Positions 12,801 through 25,077 of a stretch of 64,000 bases of DNA are shown in pieces. The notes beneath the pieces are model-generated. The model was not told the DNA's origin. It did not search any database and saw nothing but the letters and a program-made list of their open reading frames with translations. The translations under genes were made by a program, and so were the position numbers. The stretch spans positions 124,001-188,000 of the forward strand of contig VXBP01004148.1 in the NCBI GenBank assembly GCA_013400115.1, in the 5' to 3' direction. This DNA comes from Rhinopomastus cyanomelas. Its lineage: Eukaryota; Chordata; Aves; Bucerotiformes; Rhinopomastidae. How positions within the stretch are numbered: position 1 is the stretch's first letter; the number at the start of each line of letters is the position of its first letter.

Positions 12801-13559
12801 AGACCACAGCACACAAATTATTAACTTGATTCTAACCAAATAGTTTCCTGCAATAGATGCTCTATAAAAGTTTGTAATAAATAAAAGTAAACCAGCTTTT
12901 CTCTCACAAAGTTTAGAACCTTGAATAAGTTAGTAAGAATTAACTTCTTGAAATGTGTTACTGATTTATTGATTTAAATCAATTTATCACTTTAGAAGGA
13001 AGAACTGACATTGCTGATCCATAATTGCAAGAAATCCTACCCCTCAGACAGCACTACCCACACACAGCTATCATACAGCACCTTATTTGATCCTCAGTGC
13101 TCACTCGCCAGTCACTTAAAGACCCCAGCTTTAGTGCTGAGATCATATTTGGTATCACATACACTGTCGTGAATAAACTGACAAACTAATTGCTTGTTGC
13201 AGGATCTGATCAAAGCTCCACTTTGCGAAAGCCTGGGCAGGTACTAAGTGACACAAGCCCAGTGAAACCTAATTCTCAGAGGGAAAGGTACACATTTGAA
13301 CAGTAAACACGCTCAGTAGCTTACTCAGGCCTCATTGTCTAGGGTTAGGGCTACGCCAGTCACAAGACGAATGACAGATGCTCCCTACTAACTCTTCTTC
13401 CTTCCCAAAGGGGAAGAGAAAAGCACTACGAAAGAGAAACTTGTGAACTGAAAACAAAACAAATTTAACAAAAATTATAGCAATGCAATGAAACATACAG
13501 CTATATACAAAACAAACACCCCTCACACCAGTTAGATTACCCCTGATGCTGCAGGACAT
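9876..13559. other. intronic DNA, no gene or repeat recognised
   Basis: The longest stretch of unique-looking intron sequence in the window, AT-rich throughout. It contains a 16-bp perfect palindrome at 12,968-12,983 (attgatttaaatcaat). No open frame resembles a known protein. Confidence 0.55.
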
Positions 13560-13990
13560 GTCCTGGGAAGTCCTAAAATGGATTCAGCAGCAGACAAGAA
13601 CTGGATTCAGGAACTGAATGCTGAGACTGGATTCAGGAATGCACAGATTGGGGCTGAAGGTAGAATGGACAGGGTCCCACTTGGGCACTGGCCACTGGAA
13701 GTGTAATCTCTCAGCTTTATACCCAATATGATGTATATGGGATGGGATACCTTGGATGGAATCAAATTAGGGTCACCTGTCCTGTCAGCTTCTCCCCACA
13801 GCTGCAGCTTTTCACTCTCTGCACCCCAATGTGGCACAGAGGATTCAGCAGGGACACTGGTCTCCATAGCAGCAGGTCTAAACAAGAGCCTTTCTGCATC
13901 CCACTCCTTGTTAGTGACTGTAAACACCAAGTGCTATCACTTGTAGGAACAGTCACTGTTCCCACACAAATATGCTGTGAACTTCAGTGA
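13560..13990 (+). mobile_element. possible endogenous-retrovirus LTR-derived fragment
   Basis: The segment containing tatgggatgggatacc, gggtcacctgtcctgtc and ccacagctgcag resembles a sequence block I associate with LTRs of avian endogenous retroviruses. No retroviral coding domain, primer-binding site or paired LTR is visible, and LTR termini could not be set. The identification rests on remembered similarity and is tentative. Confidence 0.4.
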
Positions 13991-16419
13991 GTTAGAAGAG
14001 AATCACTAACAAATCTAGTTCTGTTCTAAATCAAACCAGGACACTAATTTAAGAATATCTGTCTGAAATTTCAAGAGTGCTTAAAGCAGAATTAGGTTTA
14101 TGGAGCCATTTCTCATTCATGATGACCTATGCAGCCTATAAGATGAGAAAGTATTTATTAAAAGAACAGTCATTGAGACTTCATATGAAATGAACAGCTC
14201 TAATTGCCAAAACAAGGAAGGAAAAGACTGGCCAAAGAAGATTCTTCTGATTGACATACTTCCATACTCATTATTTATATAGAACCTAAATGGAAGCACT
14301 GGTGATATACAAACTAATCATGCTTATATTAAACTATTCCTTATTCGATAAACTTGAGAAGAGAGCCTGATTGGCATGGCAGGGTCCCGATGACACAGAA
14401 GGGACTGGAAAATCCAGACACTGAAAGAGACTTTGGATTGGGCCAGCACAGAACACTTGGGTCACGATGTCTCACCACATATAGATGCATGCAGCATCAG
14501 AGAGAGACAGAAGAAATGGAAACAGGCCGCAAAACCCCTGCTGGCATGTTCTCAGACAATAATGACATCAGTTTTAGATGACTACAGTACTTTATAGTTG
14601 CCAGAAATAAGATGAGATTAAACTAATCATACTGTGTTTTCAATCAACTTCCTGCTGGCTGCCACTGTTTCATGAATGGAATCCATTTGGTTTATGGCCA
14701 TTAACATTTTCTTCTTTTACAGTTCTAAGGCACTAAATGCAATGGTATGGTACCAGTCAGGGCCATACCAAAAACAAGCAACAGTCACTGCAGAACAAAG
14801 AGAAATTTACAAGTATTACCCCTCTGCCACACTTCCTCATGGAATACGCTTCTACCAGACAAGGAATCTTTTAGCTTTCAAGTCTCACCTATGCATGTTT
14901 AATAGTAAAAGCCTAATTCTTCAATAATCTACACACAAGTGAAACTTCCATGGAATCCTTTAAAAACCAGTGGGGAACTGTCAGCACATAGTTCATTACA
15001 GGATCAGGCCTCATCTCCGATAAGCAAAATGGTTTAACTAGAATATATACACACAGTAACACTGTCATGTATTTATTAACTTAAAGCTTTTCATACATGC
15101 CATTAGGTGAAATAACTTTATAAAATCCCCTACTCTAAGAAAAAAATAATAACTAGCAACAATAAAAAACAAAAACCCAACAACATTAAACATGCTGTTA
15201 ATCAGGAAAAGAATAAAGAATCTTTCCAGAAGATAAGAATGAGAAGTTGAGCATAGCATAAACTCTAGATCACATAACTTAAAATAACCTGTATTGTGCA
15301 CCTTTTCCAACCTCTGTACACTAAGACCCTATCAATGAAAAGTGAGAAAACTACAGCTGACTGAAGATATAAAAATAGGGCAGAAAGGGAAGCAAAACCT
15401 TTCCAAACAATACTGTTAATTAGCCACAAATAATATGACTGCAGATGAAGTTTCCCAGTAGAGATTACCTGGGTAATTGAAATGATTCTGTAAAATTAAA
15501 GATCTCAGTGCTTCATCTGAATTTTACTTGAGCAGAAGTGACAGGCTAGACATTCTTAAAAAAAGGACATGCCTGCAGAGAAGGACGGATTTAATGATCT
15601 TCAAAAAAATGTACGATGTTACAGAAGTCAGTGAGTCAGTGCTACATTAGAGAGAGCAGCAACTTGCTTTCTACTGCATTACAGAAAACATCAGACAAAA
15701 TATGGGACCTAACAACAAACAAAATAATTTACTGCATATTTATAATCTGTCTTGCAAGATCACTCCCAGCAGGGCTATGGCATTTGTCTGCAACGCAGGC
15801 CTCTGACATAACTCAAAAATGGAATTTGATTTAAAATCCCGCCACTTCAATCAACCAACCAAATGAACAGCAACATCACTAAATCACTCCGATTGCATCT
15901 CTTTTCTCCCAGGCTCCACCTCCTCAGAGTACCTTAAACTGTATGGCTTCAGGTCTCAGGAAGGTACAATCACAGACCAGCGTAAATCTCAGTTAAACCC
16001 TCAAAAGCCTATCCAGTCATATATCCTTTACAGTTCCCATAAATAAGAATGTTAAGGACTAACGTTTCTGTGTTATACATTAAGGGCACTCAATAATCAT
16101 GTGTACCTGCCAGTATCACATCTGCCGTGACACAGCTGATTTAAAATTAAGAAACCAATCAATAATGGGAAGGCCTTCAAGAGACAGGACCCTAGAGGTG
16201 ACAAGAGTATAGCAACTAACAGGTCTACATTTTTTTCACCTTTGGCAAACAGGAATGTTCCTACTTCCTTCTTTCTGAAAGGGCATCGGCCAACAGCTAA
16301 CAAGGACTTCTCTATCATGAACTTCCCTGCCTTCAAAAGGTGGGGAAATAAGTATATTTTAGTCCTTGGCCTTCTCCCTTCCTTAGTTATGCTGACCTGC
16401 GTGAGGAGCAGCGAGAGGT
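13991..16419. other. intronic DNA near the promoter, no feature recognised
   Basis: AT-rich intron sequence leading into the CpG island. A polypyrimidine run followed by ttacag at about 14,705-14,720 looks like a plus-strand splice acceptor, but the frame after it resembles no protein I know. Confidence 0.5.
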
Positions 16420-17033
16420 ATCCGTTTCCGGATGCGGGGCAGGAATGTGTCGGATACCACAGGACACCCAGCCGGTACCCAAGGGTCCGCATTATTCAGC
16501 TGCGCCTATACAGAGCTACAGGCAGGCCCCGAGAAGCCGCTCCAGGGCAGCTGCGTGTCTGGGACACGCAGAAGCCTCCCCACGCCCAGCTGCCCGGCCG
16601 GCGGTGGCGGGGAGGCCGCAGGGTCGCCGCTCGCAGTGAGGCCAGGCACCCCCACGCCCCGCCGCCCAGGGGCAACGCAAGCATCTCTCCCGGGTCACCC
16701 GCTACCTCTAGGCCAGGAACCGCTGCCTCCCCTCGTCCGCAGTACAGCCGCTCCCCCACGGGCACCTTGCACAGCACCCCCGGCAGCGGCACAGGCCGCA
16801 GCTGCCCCCGCCCTGGGGTGAGCTGCGGGCTGGGCCGCCGTGACAGGCCTGAGCCCAGTGCTACGACCTGGCCCGGCGCCCTGGCCGGCCTGTCCACCAG
16901 GCCCAGGCCCTGCCCCCGCCCGGCCGCGGGCCCCGCTGCCTCCCTTCGCCTCAGCATCTGCCCCCTCCCCGCACCGGGCCAAGTCGAGTCGGCTCCTGCC
17001 CAGACCCCTTGGTCGCCTCCGGTCCTCGCTTAC

Positions 17034-17104
17034 CCCCAGAAGCCGCAGGGGCAGCGCGGCGGCAGGCTGGGCGCCTTGCTGCGCTCGCTGCCGGCGTCTC
17101 CCAT
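17034..17104 (-). CDS. ZFAND3: ZFAND3 coding exon 1 (AN1/A20-type zinc finger protein 3), N-terminus
   Basis: The minus strand encodes MGDAGSERSKAP followed by SLPPRCPCGFWG, which I recognise as the conserved N-terminus of vertebrate ZFAND3 (also called TEX27). Twenty-three codons plus two bases are present, and the exon ends in phase 2 at a GTAAGC donor. The start ATG (17,102-17,104) has G at -3 and G at +4, a strong Kozak context. The reading frame stays open upstream for about 75 codons but contains no ATG, so this start is secure. The exon carries the first two cysteines of the A20 zinc finger (CPC); the remaining cysteines and the C-terminal AN1 finger lie on later exons outside the window. 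The full protein is about 227 residues in mammals. A20 fingers bind ubiquitin in related proteins, and ZFAND3 has been reported as nuclear. The rest of the gene lies left of the window. Confidence 0.93.
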
Positions 17105-17712
17105 GGCGGGGCCGGTGCGCGGGGCGGCTGCAGCGGGGCTCCCAGCCGGGATTCCAGGCCGGTCAGCTGGAGACGGGCGCGACCACTGGGGAGGCGGCGG
17201 AGGGGAGGGCGCAGGAGGCGGCGGCCGCGCCCTGTCAGCCGGGCCCACGGGAGAGCAGCGAGGCAACGCGGAACCCCCCGCGGCCGACCCTTCCGCCTGA
17301 CGGTTTCTGTGGCGACCCCGCAGTGGCAACGGGTCACGCTACCCCGCTACCCGGCCTCTGACTTATCAATGCGGAGCGGGGGAAGAAGGGGAGGGGTGTT
17401 TCCCTGTGGCACCCTCTCTCCCCTCGCCCAGAGCGCGATGGTCTCGCCGAGCCGCCGGATGAGCCGAGAGTGGCGCGTACCACAGCGCGGCCTGGGGGGA
17501 GCCAGGCCGATCGGGGGCCGCGGCTGGGAGAGTGGCGCGCGCGGACTCGAGAAGCAAATGAACGGACTGTGAGGGGGGCAGGGGGTGCCTGAGGTGCTGA
17601 GGCCGCAGAGTCGTCGAGAGCTGCTGCGCTCGGCTACTGCTCCCCACACTCCCGGCGCTCGGTGGTACCGCCGCGGGCAGCCGCTGGGGCGAAGGGGGCC
17701 CCGCTGCTGTAC

Positions 17713-17722
17713 GCGCATGCGC
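17713..17722. promoter_or_regulatory. NRF1-type palindromic site
   Basis: The sequence gcgcatgcgc is a perfect match to the palindromic core bound by NRF1 in CpG-island promoters. It lies about 610 bp upstream of the ZFAND3 start codon, inside the island. Binding is inferred from the motif only. Confidence 0.5.
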
Positions 17723-17760
17723 CGAGGGCCACTTGACGCGGAAGCCGGCTGATGGCGAGG

Positions 17761-19834
17761 GACTGTGTGGGAGTTTTCTCCGCGCTGACCGGGGCTGACG
17801 CGTACCCACCCACCGTCCCAGGCTGGGACCCCATCCGGAGCTGCCCAGCCGAGAAGGCTTGTGCGCGCTCGGGGTATCTTCTTTGTGGGACTCTGGCGGA
17901 GGGAAGGAGCAGCCCGTGGGCTCCATTGGCTTCTGTCCAGGTTCCCTTCTCTGCGGGCCGGGAGTGAGCTCTGGAGACTGAGGATGGTCCTGAGGGCAGC
18001 ACTCGGTCTTCTCTTTCCAGTCTGTAGGTGTTGGGTTTTCCTCAGTACCCACTGAAATGATGGAATCAGCACGATTGGAAGAGATGTACAAGAGCATTCA
18101 GTCCACCGTCACATCAGTTCGGTGTCTGTTGCGGGGAGGTGTCTGTTCCTGTAGAACAGCGCTCGATAGCTGACGGGTGGCTGAAGCAGGGAGAAGGCTG
18201 GGCCATCGTGACTTTCGTTTTGGCCCTAGACAAGGTCCAGCAGGACAAAAGGTAGGGTCGGTGCAGAGACCATCGGAGGCTGCTGCCCTTGGACAGACAG
18301 GAAGGGAGAGGGAATTTTGAACGTCGGGACTCGTGGACTGAGAAATGGGGATTGTGCCCATGGTGTGGGTTTAGCCAATGGACTTGTGCAAGTGACAGTG
18401 TTGCACACCTTGTATCTTGGTGCTGCCAGGGAAGTGGAAGTGCTGCTGAGCCCTGCTGGAAATTGTGGCTTTGATGCAGTGGGGGAAAATACTGCTGTGG
18501 CAATAACGAAAAGGGAATTTGGATGCATTCTTAAGGTTCTGTTACCCAGTTTATATTTTGATTTATGTTTTCTGTTTAAAGCTGAGGTTGTTGAGCACCG
18601 GAAACTGATACACATTCTTTACAAAGTCTGGAGTGTATTGGTCTTTGTGAGCAGCTGTTAATTACACCACAACCTTTTGACTTGAATATTCAACCTTCTT
18701 GAAGAATTTCGTATAGAATTCATACTTTGTAGAGAAAAGATGTGCTAATGGAATACATATACACACATAAAACTTATTAAAATGTTGGAATTAAGTTGAA
18801 GTCACATACACAGTTTATTTTGAAGAGACTGGTTTGTGATTTACAAAGGACTTACTAATAACCATTACTTTATCAAACACTTGAGTCAGGGTTACCTAAC
18901 TCCCTGTTTATGCATCAAGCCAGCCATTAAGCATCAGTAGCTCAGCCATACGCTGCCTAGCAGCAACTTTGAATGCATTAGCATTACTGAATGTGAGACC
19001 AACATAGTACAACAGGGGTGGAGCATGCATTGAGAGTTTTCATTCAGAGTTTACTTGGTCTGGGCTGCATACCACCCTGTGCCTGGACGCATGACAGCTT
19101 CCTCTTGGCAAGCTTTCTGAGGATCTTAGCTGCTGAGGCAGCACTGCTGAGTGCACTTAAGAGAGGTGAGTACCTGTACAAAATAGCTCCAGCGTCATTA
19201 ACTCAGCCCTTTAAGCCAGTAAGTCAACTAAAAATTAAAATTGTCTCTTATGTGCTGGCTACTCGCACCAGTAAGAGGCTGTAAACTCCTCTCAGGAAAG
19301 CAGTGTATATTGGCTTTCTAAAGGTGGTTTGATAGTTGGTCCATATTAGCTCTCAGAGTAAGTTTTCAAGTATTACAAATATTGCAGAGAAGCATTCTCT
19401 CATTTCCTTGCTCAGTACTTTTGTGTCATTTCAAATAAACCTTTCTTCATTTTGTAAAGTTATGTTGATACAAGGCCAAAATTCTAGCTTTCAGAGTAAT
19501 TCAGGTTTTTACAAGACCCTGTAGGGGTGTGGTGACTCACTCCAAGACATGAAGCAAACACCTTTAAGCAAAATTATTATGAAGACACATGAGCAACTCT
19601 GACTTTGCCTACTACAAATGCACTAGGGAGGAATAAATCTGTGGGGAGGAAACTTTAGAATTATAGTACAGTTGAACAAGCATTTTGATGCTGTCATGTC
19701 ATATGTTTATAATAATACAGGATTTATTTCTTTTAAGCAGGACTTTTGTAACGCTGGGTTGTATAATTGTGGTTATTTCTGATTTGTTTAAACAAATTTA
19801 AATGAGTGACCTATTCAGTGTTGTTACCTGAAAG
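17761..19834. other. 5' flank of ZFAND3, no gene recognised
   Basis: GC content falls steadily to about 18.5 kb and then becomes AT-rich. No exon of a known neighbour was recognised. A promoter-associated plus-strand noncoding RNA could start here, but the sequence gives no direct proof. Confidence 0.5.
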
Positions 19835-19837
19835 TTT

Positions 19838-20085
19838 ATCACAGAATCACAGAATGATTGAGGCTGGAAAAGACCTCTGAGCTCATCCAGCACAGCCCAT
19901 GATCCAACATCACCACATCAGCCAGACCGGGACAATAAGGGCCACAGCCAGGCTGTCCTTCAACACTTCCGCAGATGGGGACTCCACCAACTGCCCTGGG
20001 CAGACCATTCCAGGGTCTGATCCCCCTTTCTGTGAAGAAGGGCTTCCTAACATCCAACCTAACCCTCCCCTGGCAGCTTTAGTCC
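19838..20085 (-). mobile_element. CR1 LINE 3' fragment, subfamily with 'ctctgagctcatccagc' tail
   Basis: Antisense CR1 3' end starting with the tail atcacagaatcacagaatg, followed by gaggctggaaaagacctctg. It contains the end-of-ORF2 block that translates on the minus strand as GxxRPWNGLPRAVGG. The same subfamily occurs at 21,006 and 59,497. Confidence 0.9.
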
Positions 20086-21005
20086 TTCATGGGGTGGAGA
20101 GCTTTTCTCCATTATTATAGAAACAGTTTTTTTGTCTTGTTCCTGTGGTATCTTTTCTGTTGAAGTCATGCTGAAGGCCCAAGGCTGAAGATGCTTCTTC
20201 TCTGGGCCAAGCAAGACTGTAGCTGAAGGGAGGCTAGTGGGCTACCTGGGCTTTCAAGGCTGGGTACGCTGCTTCATGTATCAGTTCTGGTGGGCTGCAT
20301 AAGTCTTGCTGCCATCTTATCAGTTCTCCTTGTTTGAGCAGCCTGAGAAACGGGCCCTTCATGCATCTTTAGAGCGTTCACAAAACAATGTGGAGTCAAT
20401 AATCAATACATTTTGGTCACTGACATCACCCCATTACTCAACATTGTTTTCGAGGACCCAGTGTCAATGGCATAGTTCTCAAAGAGGGGTAAAAGAGAGA
20501 GGGAGAAAAAGGAGAGAAGAAGAGAGGAAGAAGAGACAGATAAGACAGGATTTAACTATGATCTTAACAACAAATTATATGTTCTTACATTTAGTACTTT
20601 CCACTAGCCCCTATCATTACTACTGTTTTATCTCTGCGTCATTCCATTAAACTCTCCTCATCTTACTCTGCTTGGCTTTACCTTTAAATTCCCTACCACA
20701 TTCTCCACCCCTCCAAGGACAGAGACAGAGCAGGTGAGCAGCTGCTGACACTTGGTTGCCGCTTGGGATAGAACTGTGGCAGTTCTTTTTAGTGTCCAAC
20801 TTAGAGCATGATGAGAGGTTGAGATAATGCCAGGCCTGACCCAGACATGCTAACACAATTTGAATGCACACACGTTGTATATTAAGTAGTCCAAGCTCAC
20901 CATGCTGGTTCACTCACCCGCGTGGTGGCATTTTGTAAATCCTTACACATGCCATGTATTCCCTGTGCTGTTGCTTACTGTCTCTGGGAGATGGATTAGG
21001 ATCAT
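20086..21005. other. intergenic DNA with one polypurine tract
   Basis: No gene recognised. Unique-looking sequence apart from the purine run listed separately. Confidence 0.5.
20491..20536 (+). repeat. 46-nt uninterrupted polypurine tract
   Basis: All 46 bases are A or G (gagaggaag- and gagaagaag-type units). Such tracts can form triplex or unusual structure, but this is most simply low-complexity sequence. Confidence 0.9.
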
Positions 21006-21280
21006 TATCACAGAATCACAAAATTACTGAGACTGGAAAAGCCCTCTGAGCTCATTCAGCCCAGGCTAGAACCTAACATCACCACAGCAGCCAGACCGGG
21101 GCTCTGAAGGACACAGCCGGGCTGTCTTCAACACTTCCATGGATGGGGACTCCACCAACTGCCCTGGGTTCTGGGGGCAGGTTCTGGTCCCCCTTTCTGT
21201 GAGGAAGGGCTTCCTAGCATCCAACCTAACCCTCCCCTGGCATCTTCAGGCCCTTCCCTCTCGTCCTGTCCTTATATGAT
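21006..21280 (-). mobile_element. CR1 LINE 3' fragment, same subfamily as at 19,838
   Basis: Antisense CR1 end with tail atcacagaatcacaaaatt, then gagactggaaaagccctctg and the block ending cctcccctggcatcttcagg. It is closely similar to the fragment at 19,838-20,085 and has the same orientation. Confidence 0.9.
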
Positions 21281-21630
21281 CCATAACTGCTTTTCTAAGC
21301 AGTGTGATGTTCTGGTCACATCCATTCATTTGCAGCCACCAGAAAGCATGCTGTTCCAGTGAATGTGGCAGCAAGAGGAAGCACTAGAGTGGGATGTTGC
21401 TTTGGAGCAGGCAAGGGAAAAGACTGGCTTGGCTAATAGAAAACCTGGTCATATGCAGGGTGTCACAACCTCCTTTTGGTGTGTGGGCTGTTCCTCAAAG
21501 CTCTTCTGTTGAGCCAGGCCTCTGGCTCCCCAGGCAGTGCCAGCGCTGACATTTTCTCACTTGCTTTTCATCCAAGATGCTTTCTCAACTAATTCGTAAA
21601 CAGAGACAGTGGATAAACAGCAGAATTGAA
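21281..21630. other. intergenic DNA, nothing recognised
   Basis: No repeat, coding or RNA signal seen. Confidence 0.5.
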
Positions 21631-21733
21631 ATTCTGCATATCTATATGCATGAAATGGATGGGGAAGACACTAGTCCTTCTAATGGGACTCTGTTAGCCC
21701 TGCAGCTTTTTTTCTGAGCATCTTTTTTCAGAC
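21631..21733 (+). repeat. unclassified ~100-bp repeat, arm 1
   Basis: The sequence from ttctgcatatc through atgcatgaaatggatgggg, gacactagtccttctaatg and ccctgcagcttttttt to the cttttttcag end recurs in inverse orientation at 25,670-25,772. The match is about 90 percent by eye. It does not match CR1 or any family I recognise. Confidence 0.7.
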
Positions 21734-24700
21734 AAATCAGAGAGTGAGCAGCCAAAATACAGCCTGCAGGTACAGAAATACTAAATAAAGGTAATCTCTA
21801 CAGCTTGGCCAGGTGAATTATTATAACCATGTATTCATGTTTAAAATTATAAACAAAAATTGCAGGTATTTGTCATGAAGACATGCAGAGTTTAGTAAAA
21901 TATGTAAACGAGATGTCTGTAACGGAAGAAATGCTTGGAGTATGTATGGGAAATGTTCTGACAGTGAAGCCTGGTTTTTACCCCTCTGAGTGGGGCTTCT
22001 GTCTCATTTTTCAGCACTCCACTGCCCCATTAGATGAAGTAATAGACCTCACAGGATCAGGAGGCAAGACACCGCCAGATTTAGAAGCAATCATTAAATA
22101 CCATTGCTTTTCAAGTACTCCTTTTTTCGTTCAGATGTAGTAGAAAAGGTTGTGTTTGTATATAAATGACATTTGGGCATGTTTTCCTTCAGTGTGAGCA
22201 TGATTGTCCGACGGAGTTCCATGTGCACAACCATAAATTGCTGCAGGTGGAGAATGCCATGAGTGTTGCACATCTCATCCTGACGTCTAATTTACCACAG
22301 AATGATAAAAAACACCTCATGTGGTGCAAATCTTATAGAGAGACTCTTGAATGGATTGAAATAATCACTTTTTATTTCTCTCCAGAAGGCAGATACTCTT
22401 AGTGAAATCTTTTATTTTCCGAGATCATTCTTGTTAAACTCTGTATTGAAGCTGAAAAATAAAATGACCATGTGGGAAAAGATGGTGGAGAGAACATGAC
22501 CGAGCTATCGTCAAAGCTAATGACAGGTGAACAGCTCCAATGATTCACTAGAGCCCAGGGCATAGGCTAACATACCCTGAAGACATTAACCTGAAGGAGT
22601 AAGCAATACAGATAGGACCCCAGAAATTGCAACTGAAGCCTGCCTAGGACTGACTGAATCTGAACCAATGCTGACAGGATTTGGGATGCCTGTTCACAGC
22701 TCATCTCATTTTCTGGTTTTCACATGCACATAACATAGCTGGGCATGATCAACCTGAAGGTACTGAGATGTCCTTGTTCATTTAAAGTTGGACATTAGAG
22801 CAAGCAGTCTGAAAAGCAGAGTGCCCACATCTTAGCCTGCAGCTTGGGTCACAGTAAATCCAACTCCACTCATCTCTGCTGATTGGAGGAAGTCTCCAGG
22901 TTAAAGAAGGTAAACTGAGTTTATCTGAACTCTCAACGTTGCACGTGCTGACAAAGCAAAACCAAAAAATTCAGCTAGCCATGAACAATCAGTTTATGAG
23001 CCACGTGGATTAGGAGCTTCTGCATTTTTAAACGTAAGTTTGAAAACTAAAGAACAAGTTTAAATAGCTACAGCACAGACTTGGGAGACAGGACTTGGAG
23101 AGTTTCTTTGCCTCAATTCTGTTTTCTGAAATGGAAATAGAAATAATTTCATGGGCAGCCTGGTAAATGAAAATTTATTAGATGTCATTTTTGGGAAAGA
23201 GGATTTGCTGTATTATTACTGTGACTAAGTACCATTTCTTTGCAATTAATGAATGGATGGTAGGTCCAAGGTGAAAGAAAAAACTCTTAACACAGCCAGT
23301 TGCCATTTACATGGATATGACCAACCCAGAGGCAATTACTACTATTAATACAACTTTTTGTTATTTCACACATGTATCACTTCCTCCTCCTGCCCCTTGT
23401 GTAATCCGGGGCACTTTGAGTGCAATTACACAGTCACTGTAGACTAGTTTTAAAATTGCAGATGAAGTATTGAAAATTTTAAAAAGTCTAACCATTAGGC
23501 AGGATGTGACAAAAGGCAGGAGGATGCCTAGAAAACACAAGTGCACAGTGACCCCACACAGATGTGACCGTAACTAAAACTGAAAGCACAGAAAAGTCAA
23601 CCCGCAGGTGTTACTTTTATTATTATAAACTATGAGACTTGTGAATGTGTAAAGATCACATTGTGCTAGGCATTTCCTGGTGCTGGATAGCAGACTAAAG
23701 AAGGACTGTTAATAACTTTGAAAACTTTTGTCAAATTTTGTTCTGTGTTTTTTTGGAAAGGCAGGTGTTGATACAGCAATTTCAGCAGGAAGAAAGCAGC
23801 CTTGGGAAGTGAAACAAGCTGCTGAGGTCACACAAGAAGGCACCTGCAGATCTAGTAATAGCATTCACATTGCTCAACTCCCAACATAGCAACCAATGCA
23901 AAGGCTGTGCCCTCTTGCAGAGCTCATACAGCGAGCGCTCCTTATCAAAACCCAAGACCTGCCTTCTCTGCTCTAGGGTCTGAGTTCACATAACAGGATG
24001 ATCCAAATCACCTTTCCTGCAGCTACTTGTTTTATGAATTAAATCAATAAAAATAAAGCACTGTAAATGTCCTATGTTTGAAAAGGGAGCTTAGGCCAAG
24101 AGAATATGGTTAAACAGAAAGGTAGAACATCAGTGATATTTATGTATTTCCTCTGGTTTCTCTACCTGGCTTCTCTTCAGTGTTTTCATCATGCTTAGCA
24201 CAAAGGGACCTTGTCTGCACTAAGGTCTTCTGGGTCCTCCTTATAGCAACACAGATAAACAAGCATAATAAAACTGATCTTGTGTAAACAGAAAACAGTC
24301 CAGCCTTCATTAGACTGGAAGGTGCTTGCCCTTGGCAATCTTTATGCATATAAGCTGTTTATGCTCTTTCCTCCACTGCTCTGAATATGTCAGACCAGGG
24401 ACTCAGCAGCTTTATTTCCAGGCATTTATCAGTCCAAGTTTATCAATTCTCTGACTTCTGACCTGGTGTTTCTGAGCCTGGCTGAGATGAGCAGCAATTC
24501 CCTCATAAATGCTCCAGTGTCAGGGTGGCTTAATTGCTTGGTGGCATGAGAAAATGCTCAGTGGTTCCATGACAAAAGGCCTTAGAGAATGTGAAATGGG
24601 AGCTGACAGTTCTCTCTTGCCCCTGCCTGCTCCACCCCATAACTACCCAACATTTCACTTTTCCAGGGCTATGGGACTGACATTAGCAGGGCAAACCCTG

Positions 24701-25014
24701 CTCTTACTGTTTATTGTAGCCAAGTGATCACAGCAAAGTCACAAGTCACAAGTACAGCTGGGTGATTCTGTAAACAGCAGCAGCACCGATTCCTTTTACA
24801 GCAGGTGAAATGAAGGGCTAACAGGACAGCGGCTTCAAATGTGCCTGATGTTGGTGTAAAACAAGGGTAAAGCGTTATCAGTTGTACCCATAGCACGGTG
24901 TTTCCTGCTGTGTGCACACTGAGGGCCTTGGTTTGCCACGTTTGTGCTCCATCCTCCTGTCCTTCGGATCAACTTAGAGAGGCATTTCTGAAGCCATCAG
25001 CTGCAGTAATTTGT
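21734..25014. other. intergenic DNA, no gene recognised
   Basis: About 3.3 kb of unique-looking sequence without recognised repeats. Open frames of up to 85 codons (for example 21,883-22,140 plus) have no recognisable domain and are probably chance. Confidence 0.5.
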
Positions 25015-25077
25015 GTCACAGAATCACAGAATATCATGGATTGGAAAGGACCTTGAAAGATCATCTAGACCAATCTC
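25015..25077 (-). mobile_element. short CR1 3' tail
   Basis: Only the last ~60 bp of a CR1 3' UTR remain: octamer tail gtcacagaatcacagaat, then ggattggaaaggaccttg and aagatcatctagacc. The element is extremely 5'-truncated. Confidence 0.85.

Larger units (their letters stand above)
1..17033 (-). other. ZFAND3: ZFAND3 intron 1 (5' portion, runs off the left edge)
   Basis: The 5' splice site on the minus strand is GG|GTAAGC at 17,034/17,033, directly after ZFAND3 coding exon 1. Downstream minus-strand sequence to position 1 contains no match to the next ZFAND3 exon, which should continue the A20 finger with residues like SSKTMNLCSKCF, so the whole stretch is taken as intron 1. ZFAND3 has a very long first intron in mammals, so this is expected. 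Besides the CR1 and LTR-like fragments listed separately, the intron looks AT-rich and unique. Absence of exon 2 is judged by eye, so a short divergent exon could be missed. Confidence 0.8.
16420..17760. promoter_or_regulatory. CpG island / ZFAND3 promoter region
   Basis: This stretch is strikingly GC- and CpG-rich against the AT-rich flanks. It covers ZFAND3 exon 1, its 5' UTR (minus strand, above 17,104) and the first part of intron 1. No TATA box is evident near the coding start, and GC-box-like GGGCGG and GGCGGGG runs are frequent, as in CpG-island housekeeping promoters. Such islands often fire in both directions, so an unstable plus-strand transcript from about 17.7 kb is possible but not shown. 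Long open frames on both strands here follow from the base composition and should not be read as genes. Confidence 0.85.

Noticed and set aside
12968..12983. 16-bp perfect palindrome attgatttaaatcaat
   Set aside because: Self-complementary A/T-rich words of this length arise readily in AT-rich introns, and no neighbouring signal supports a role.
14676..14927. Possible plus-strand exon preceded by a polypyrimidine/AG acceptor
   Set aside because: The acceptor-like signal is common by chance in AT-rich introns, no donor or homologous protein was recognised, and it is antisense to ZFAND3.
16242..17300. 352-codon plus-strand open frame across the CpG island
   Set aside because: It runs antisense over ZFAND3 exon 1, is dominated by Ala/Gly/Pro/Arg as expected of CpG-rich DNA, and has no recognisable domain.
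17347..18097. Two overlapping ~240-codon minus-strand frames upstream of ZFAND3
   Set aside because: They overlap in different frames within GC-rich promoter sequence and resemble no protein. Composition explains the absence of stops.
20491..20536. Polypurine tract as a retroviral PPT next to an LTR
   Set aside because: No LTR start follows it and no retroviral coding sequence precedes it. Low-complexity sequence is the simpler reading.
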